Below, in pieces: positions 60,638 through 64,000 of a DNA stretch of 64,000 nucleotides; within the stretch, counting starts at the first letter, position 1; each line of letters starts with the position of its first letter. The notes beneath the pieces are model-generated. The model made no database searches, was not told where the DNA came from, and saw nothing but the letters and a program-made list of their open reading frames with translations. The stretch is from G013214665 sp964649815 (GTDB taxonomy: Bacteria; Pseudomonadota; Alphaproteobacteria; Rhodobacterales; Rhodobacteraceae): assembly GCA_964649815.1 (NCBI GenBank), contig CAZYQC010000007.1, positions 22,361 through 86,360 on the forward strand. The letters are read 5' to 3'. Both the position numbers and the translations under genes were made by a program.

Positions 60638-61685
60638 GATGCCCAAGCATGCGCGCCGCGTCCTTACCCGCCTCTTCAATACTGGCTGCGTCCAAATCGG
60701 TCAAAGCCAACGCGCCTGTAACATCAAAGCGATGCGCGCGGCGGGCTGTGCCATAGGCCGGATCGTAATGGTCGCGCATCAAACGCTCGGTCAAAGTGGG
60801 CAAGTCCCCCGCTTTGCTCAGCTGATGCCAAAGATCCACTGTCGCATGCCCTCGGACCGGGCGCAGGTAATCGAGCAAATGCCGCAGCCGCGGACCATCT
60901 GACAAAACATCCGCATACGTCCGCGTCAGATAGGCCACCCGTGCCGGCATCGGTGCGGTCACATTGATCCGCGGCGCCGATTTCATCGCTGACCATAGCG
61001 ACGGCGGGATCAGGCATGTGCCGATCCTGTTGCTCTCGGCCTCAACCAAAACCGGCTGACGCGCATCGAGTTTGGACAACGCCACCGCAATACGCGATTC
61101 AAAGGCCTTTTGACTGGGCTGCGGGCCATGTTGCCCCCCAAGAAGAGAGCCGCGATGCGCGGCAAGCGCTTCGAGGTCCAGGATCTGCGCGCCATGCCGT
61201 CCGGCTTGCTGCAGAATCTCGGTCTTGGCTGTGCCGGTGTTGCCGTCCAGCAGCACACATCGGACCCCCAACGGATCATCATGCAGCATTCTGCTGACCT
61301 GCCTGCGCCAGGCGCGATACCCGCCCGAGACGGTTTCCGCCCGCCAGCCGATCTCTTGCAGCATCCACGCAAAGGAGCCAGACCGCTGGCCGCCGCGCCA
61401 GCAATAAACCAGTGGCCGCCACGCGCCTTCGTGATGCGCCAAGGGGCCGGCGATATGCGCGGCTGCGTTTTGAAAGACCAAAGCAGCACCGATTTTGCGG
61501 CCTTTGAACGGGCTTTCCTGTTTATAGATCGTCCCGACCTTGGCCCGTTCCTCATTGCTGAGCACGGGCAAATTGATGGCACCTGGGATGTGGTCCTCGG
61601 CGAATTCCGCGGGGCTGCGCACATCGATTAAGGTATCGAACCCATGCAACGCAAAGGCAGAGACAGTTTGGAATTCCAAGGCCAT
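60606..61685 (-). CDS. mnmH: tRNA 2-selenouridine synthase
   Basis: This 359-residue enzyme (also called SelU/YbbB) replaces sulfur with selenium in 2-thiouridine at tRNA position 34, using selenophosphate from SelD. An N-terminal rhodanese domain has catalytic Cys95 in VYCWRGGQRSGSFAWML, and a P-loop domain has LLDGNTGTAKTEIL (about 146-159), with VEAESNRIG. ATG 61685 is chosen (MALEFQTVSAFALHG). Convergent with selD: the two genes of the pathway face each other and overlap. This indicates the selenouridine branch of selenium use; no selA, selB or selC is in the window. Confidence 0.94.
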   Translation of the reverse strand: MALEFQTVSAFALHGFDTLIDVRSPAEFAEDHIPGAINLPVLSNEERAKVGTIYKQESPFKGRKIGAALVFQNAAAHIAGPLAHHEGAWRPLVYCWRGGQRSGSFAWMLQEIGWRAETVSGGYRAWRRQVSRMLHDDPLGVRCVLLDGNTGTAKTEILQQAGRHGAQILDLEALAAHRGSLLGGQHGPQPSQKAFESRIAVALSKLDARQPVLVEAESNRIGTCLIPPSLWSAMKSAPRINVTAPMPARVAYLTRTYADVLSDGPRLRHLLDYLRPVRGHATVDLWHQLSKAGDLPTLTERLMRDHYDPAYGTARRAHRFDVTGALALTDLDAASIEEAGKDAARMLGHLTPRQLTAQT

Positions 61686-61772
61686 GCGTTTGCTTATCGG
61701 GTTCCTGTGCAGGCGTCGAGAACGCATTGCCGTATTCAGTTTCGTGCCGATCCAGTCTAGGAGCGTTGCGCA

Positions 61773-62465
61773 ATGAGCCTACAGATTTCGACATTACCGG
61801 CGGATGCGGCACTTGCGCGGGAACAAGAGCTGTTTCATCGCGTCTCTGAGAACCCGGATCAGCGGTTTCTTTGGCTGTGGCAAAGCCCGCAATGCTTGGT
61901 CGCTCCGCGCAAATTCGCGAGCTATCCGGGGTTTGACGCGGCCTGCGAGAACCTAAGCGCGCCAGGATGGCCCGTGCACCTGCGCAGCACCGGGGGCGAT
62001 GTGACGCCCCAAGGGCCGGGGATCGTGAATGTCACGCATGTCTACGCCGGACCGACGGCAAAGGCCTTTGACATCGAACACGCCTATGACGCGCTTTGCG
62101 CACCCATTGAAAATGCGTTGGGCACAGGGGCGTCAAGGGGATGGCAGCCGGGTGCCTTTTGCGACGGCGCGCATAACGTTCAATTCAACGCTTTGAAATT
62201 CGCAGGGACCGCAATGCGGTTTCGCCATTGCAAAGCTGACAAGTCCCGTTTCGCGGTGCTTGCCCATGCGCTGATGCTGCTGCGCCCGCCGAGCCACCCT
62301 ATGATCGATGCAATCAACCACTTTTTGAAAGCTGTCGATCAGAAACGTACGATTGTGATGGATGCGCATACAGGCTTGCCAAACGACCTGGCCCAAGACG
62401 TTTTTCTTGGTCGATTGGTCAACGGGTTTCAAAACGCCGAAGTGGCGCCACTGACGATCCTCTGA
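61773..62465 (+). CDS. Lipoate-protein ligase-like (BPL/LPL domain) protein
   Basis: This 230-residue biotin/lipoate protein ligase fold protein has HLRSTGGDVTPQGPGIVNV, the counterpart of the RRxxGGGxVxxxGNLN loop, and FNALKFAGTAMRF with the candidate catalytic Lys (about residue 147). FCDGAHNVQ corresponds to the DGN-type adenylate loop. It is shorter than LplA and lacks the C-terminal lobe, so it might be a LipM- or LipL-like transferase or have another acyl substrate. It is divergent from mnmH (87 bases between starts). GGAGCGTTGCGCA precedes ATG. Confidence 0.85.
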   Translation: MSLQISTLPADAALAREQELFHRVSENPDQRFLWLWQSPQCLVAPRKFASYPGFDAACENLSAPGWPVHLRSTGGDVTPQGPGIVNVTHVYAGPTAKAFDIEHAYDALCAPIENALGTGASRGWQPGAFCDGAHNVQFNALKFAGTAMRFRHCKADKSRFAVLAHALMLLRPPSHPMIDAINHFLKAVDQKRTIVMDAHTGLPNDLAQDVFLGRLVNGFQNAEVAPLTIL

Positions 62466-62482
62466 CGACACCGCAAAAAGAA

Positions 62483-62513
62483 AAAGGCGCCCCAAAACCT
62501 TGGGACGCCTTTT
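62483..62513. terminator. Bidirectional terminator between the ligase-like gene and tsf
   Basis: AAAGGCG (62483-62489) pairs with CGCCTTT (62506-62512), with an inner CCC/GGG stem (62491-62493, 62502-62504) across an 8-base loop. The outer stem has A-rich and T-rich sides; both converging genes can use it. Confidence 0.8.
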
Positions 62514-62532
62514 CCATCAATTCTGTTCAGGC

Positions 62533-63408
62533 TTAACCTTGAGCGGCCTTAGCAACCTCGGCTGCGAAGTCTTCTTTTTCGACTTCGATGCCTTCGCCAA
62601 CTTCCAAACGGACAAAGCCCGTGATTTCCGCGCCCGCTTCCGCGGCGGCTTTGCCGACGGTCAGGTCAGGGTTCACAACGAACTGCTGGTTGACGAGCGT
62701 GATTTCGGACAAGTACTTTTTCATCCGGCCTTCGATCATCTTTTCGATCACATTGTCAGGCTTGCCGCTTTCCTTAGCGATATCGATCTGAACCTGACGC
62801 TCTTTTTCCAGCATTGCCGGATCAACGGCGTCTTCGTTCAGCGCCGCAGGGTTAACCGCAGCGATGTGCATCGCGATCTGCTTGCCAAGCGCTTCATCTC
62901 CGCCGTTCATCGCAACCAGAACGCCAATCTTGCCCATGCCGGCTGTTGCCGCATTGTGCACATAAGACGTCACGATCCCGCCAGAGATTTTGGACATCCG
63001 GCGCAGTGTCATGTTTTCACCGATCGTCGCGATTTTGTCGGTCAGCGTGTCGGCAACAGACTTGCCGCCCACATCCGCAGCGGCCAGTGCCTCTACGTCG
63101 TCAACGCCCAGAGCGGCCTTGGCGAAGCCACCGACCATGTCCTGAAAGTCTGCGTTTTTGGCGACAAAGTCTGTCTCAGAGTTGACTTCAACCGCGACGC
63201 CTGTGCCACCGTCAACGACGACGGCCACAAGACCTTCGGCGGCGGTACGGCCGGATTTCTTGGCCGCTTTGGCCAGACCTTTGGTGCGCAGCCAGTCAAC
63301 AGCGGCGTCCATGTCACCGTCTGTTTCCGTCAGCGCTTTTTTCGCATCCATCATGCCTGCGCCGGTCGCTTCGCGCAGTTCTTTAACCTGGGCTGCTGTG
63401 ATTGCCAT
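62533..63408 (-). CDS. tsf: Elongation factor Ts
   Basis: This 291-residue guanine-nucleotide exchange factor of EF-Tu has the N-terminal signature VKELREATGAGMMDAKKAL (about 8-26) with the Tu-contacting segment, a core VEVNSETDFVAKN (about 74-86) and the C-terminal module. AGGAG precedes ATG 63408. It follows rpsB as nearly everywhere in bacteria. In the gap, a hairpin GCGGCGGT/ACCGCCGC (63436-63457) has no U-tract and may act in processing or attenuation. Confidence 0.96.
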   Translation of the reverse strand: MAITAAQVKELREATGAGMMDAKKALTETDGDMDAAVDWLRTKGLAKAAKKSGRTAAEGLVAVVVDGGTGVAVEVNSETDFVAKNADFQDMVGGFAKAALGVDDVEALAAADVGGKSVADTLTDKIATIGENMTLRRMSKISGGIVTSYVHNAATAGMGKIGVLVAMNGGDEALGKQIAMHIAAVNPAALNEDAVDPAMLEKERQVQIDIAKESGKPDNVIEKMIEGRMKKYLSEITLVNQQFVVNPDLTVGKAAAEAGAEITGFVRLEVGEGIEVEKEDFAAEVAKAAQG

Positions 63409-63435
63409 CTTTGGCTCTCCTCAAATGGGTGGGTT

Positions 63436-63457
63436 GCGGCGGTGCTTAAACCGCCGC
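63436..63457 (-). terminator. Hairpin between rpsB and tsf
   Basis: Perfect 8-bp stem GCGGCGGT (63436-63443) / ACCGCCGC (63450-63457), loop GCTTAA, in the 84-base gap of the rpsB-tsf operon. Without a U-tract it is more likely an mRNA stability or partial attenuation element than a full terminator. Confidence 0.45.
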
Positions 63458-63492
63458 ATGTATCAGGTGTGTGACACTGGGCCCGAAGCGGC

Positions 63493-64000
63493 TCAGCTTT
63501 CTGCTGGTGTCTCTTCGGCGGCTTCTGCTGGCGCGTCTTCTGCTGCTGCAGCTTCGGCTGGCGCTTCGTCGAGGCCTTCCTCGATCATGCCCTCTTCCAT
63601 TTCGCCAAGATCAACGCCTGCGGCACCAAGCTGAGCGCTCATGCCGTCCAGAGCCGCACGGCTTGCCAGATCGCAGTAAAGCGAGATAGCGCGCGCCGCG
63701 TCGTCGTTGCCCGGGATGATGTAGTCGATACCGTCGGGGGAACAGTTTGTGTCCACGACAGCAACCACTGGAATACCAAGCTTGTTCGCCTCAGCAACGG
63801 CCAACGCTTCTTTTTTGACGTCGATGACAAAAAGCAGATCAGGGCGGCCGCCCATTTCGCGGATCCCGCCCAGCGACGCTTGCAATTTGCCTTGGTCACG
63901 TTCCATGCCAAGACGTTCTTTCTTGGTCAGACCTTCAAAGCCGCCAGCGGCCTGCTCATCAATCGCTTTCAGGCGGTTGATGGACTGAGACACGGTCTGC
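63493..64000 (-). CDS. rpsB: 30S ribosomal protein S2, C-terminal part
   Basis: The gene runs off the right edge; about 169 codons of the C-terminal part are seen. Visible family features are INRLKAIDEQAAGGF, KKERLGMERDQGKLQ, PDLLFVIDVKKEALAV, VVAVVDTNCSPDGIDYIIPGNDDA (cited in parts) and RAISLYCDLASRAALDG. The Ala/Glu-rich acidic tail (last roughly 35 residues) is usual in Alphaproteobacteria. A GTG at 63991-63993 is an internal codon, not the start. Confidence 0.95.
   Translation of the reverse strand, partial: QTVSQSINRLKAIDEQAAGGFEGLTKKERLGMERDQGKLQASLGGIREMGGRPDLLFVIDVKKEALAVAEANKLGIPVVAVVDTNCSPDGIDYIIPGNDDAARAISLYCDLASRAALDGMSAQLGAAGVDLGEMEEGMIEEGLDEAPAEAAAAEDAPAEAAEETPAES

Noticed and set aside
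1..64000. CRISPR arrays, insertion sequences, prophage genes
   Set aside because: No regularly spaced repeats, transposase, integrase or phage structural genes were seen anywhere in the window.

Overview
The window looks like chromosomal DNA of a marine alphaproteobacterium of the Rhodobacteraceae (Roseobacter group). The GC-rich coding DNA, dense operons with ATGA overlaps, phoR-pstSCAB-phoU-phoB order, two livKHMGF-type ABC operons, IalB protein, class II DAHP synthase, Rhodobacteraceae-type LpxD and long Ala/Glu-rich tail of ribosomal protein S2 all fit. The assignment rests on gene content, not on a search.

Layout. 1-2936: end of an L,D-transpeptidase, then lpxD, an acyl carrier protein and a ketoacyl-ACP synthase (cell envelope). 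2984-5598: IalB-like periplasmic protein, an intergenic region with several orphan terminator-like hairpins, and a HerA/YjgR-like ATPase. 5728-7799: SRPBCC protein, DGPF-domain protein and an ECF42-type sigma factor. 7875-14355: ABC transporter for a branched-chain-amino-acid-like substrate, with a GlxA-family regulator upstream. 14532-15902: class II DAHP synthase, followed by a decayed PAS-domain gene (15927-16615). 16756-20024: yicC, gmk, gamma-carbonic anhydrase and a trans-sulfuration PLP enzyme, tightly packed. 20036-27404: the phosphate regulon with a clear triple Pho box.

27497-56838 is a large accessory block of CoA-thioester metabolism: nitronate monooxygenase, DsbA-like isomerase, several SDRs, two crotonase-fold enzymes, an acyl-CoA synthetase, an acetoacetyl-CoA synthetase, thioesterase II, a thiolase, a pair of acyl-CoA dehydrogenases, a MaoC hydratase, an aminoglycoside-phosphotransferase-like protein, two MDR oxidoreductases, two histidine phosphatases and a complete second liv-type transporter. 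Together they can be read as uptake, CoA activation and beta-oxidation-like breakdown of an unidentified carboxylic acid. The substrate cannot be read from the sequence.

56944-64000: aroQ overlapping a LuxR-type regulator; a region of tandem stable hairpins ending in an intrinsic terminator (candidate structured RNA); a selenium module (SelD fused to a flavin/pyridine-nucleotide oxidoreductase, plus the selenouridine synthase MnmH); a lipoate-ligase-like protein; and tsf-rpsB, with rpsB cut by the window end. A dispersed palindromic repeat family occurs four times. No CRISPR, tRNA, rRNA, transposase or phage gene was seen.
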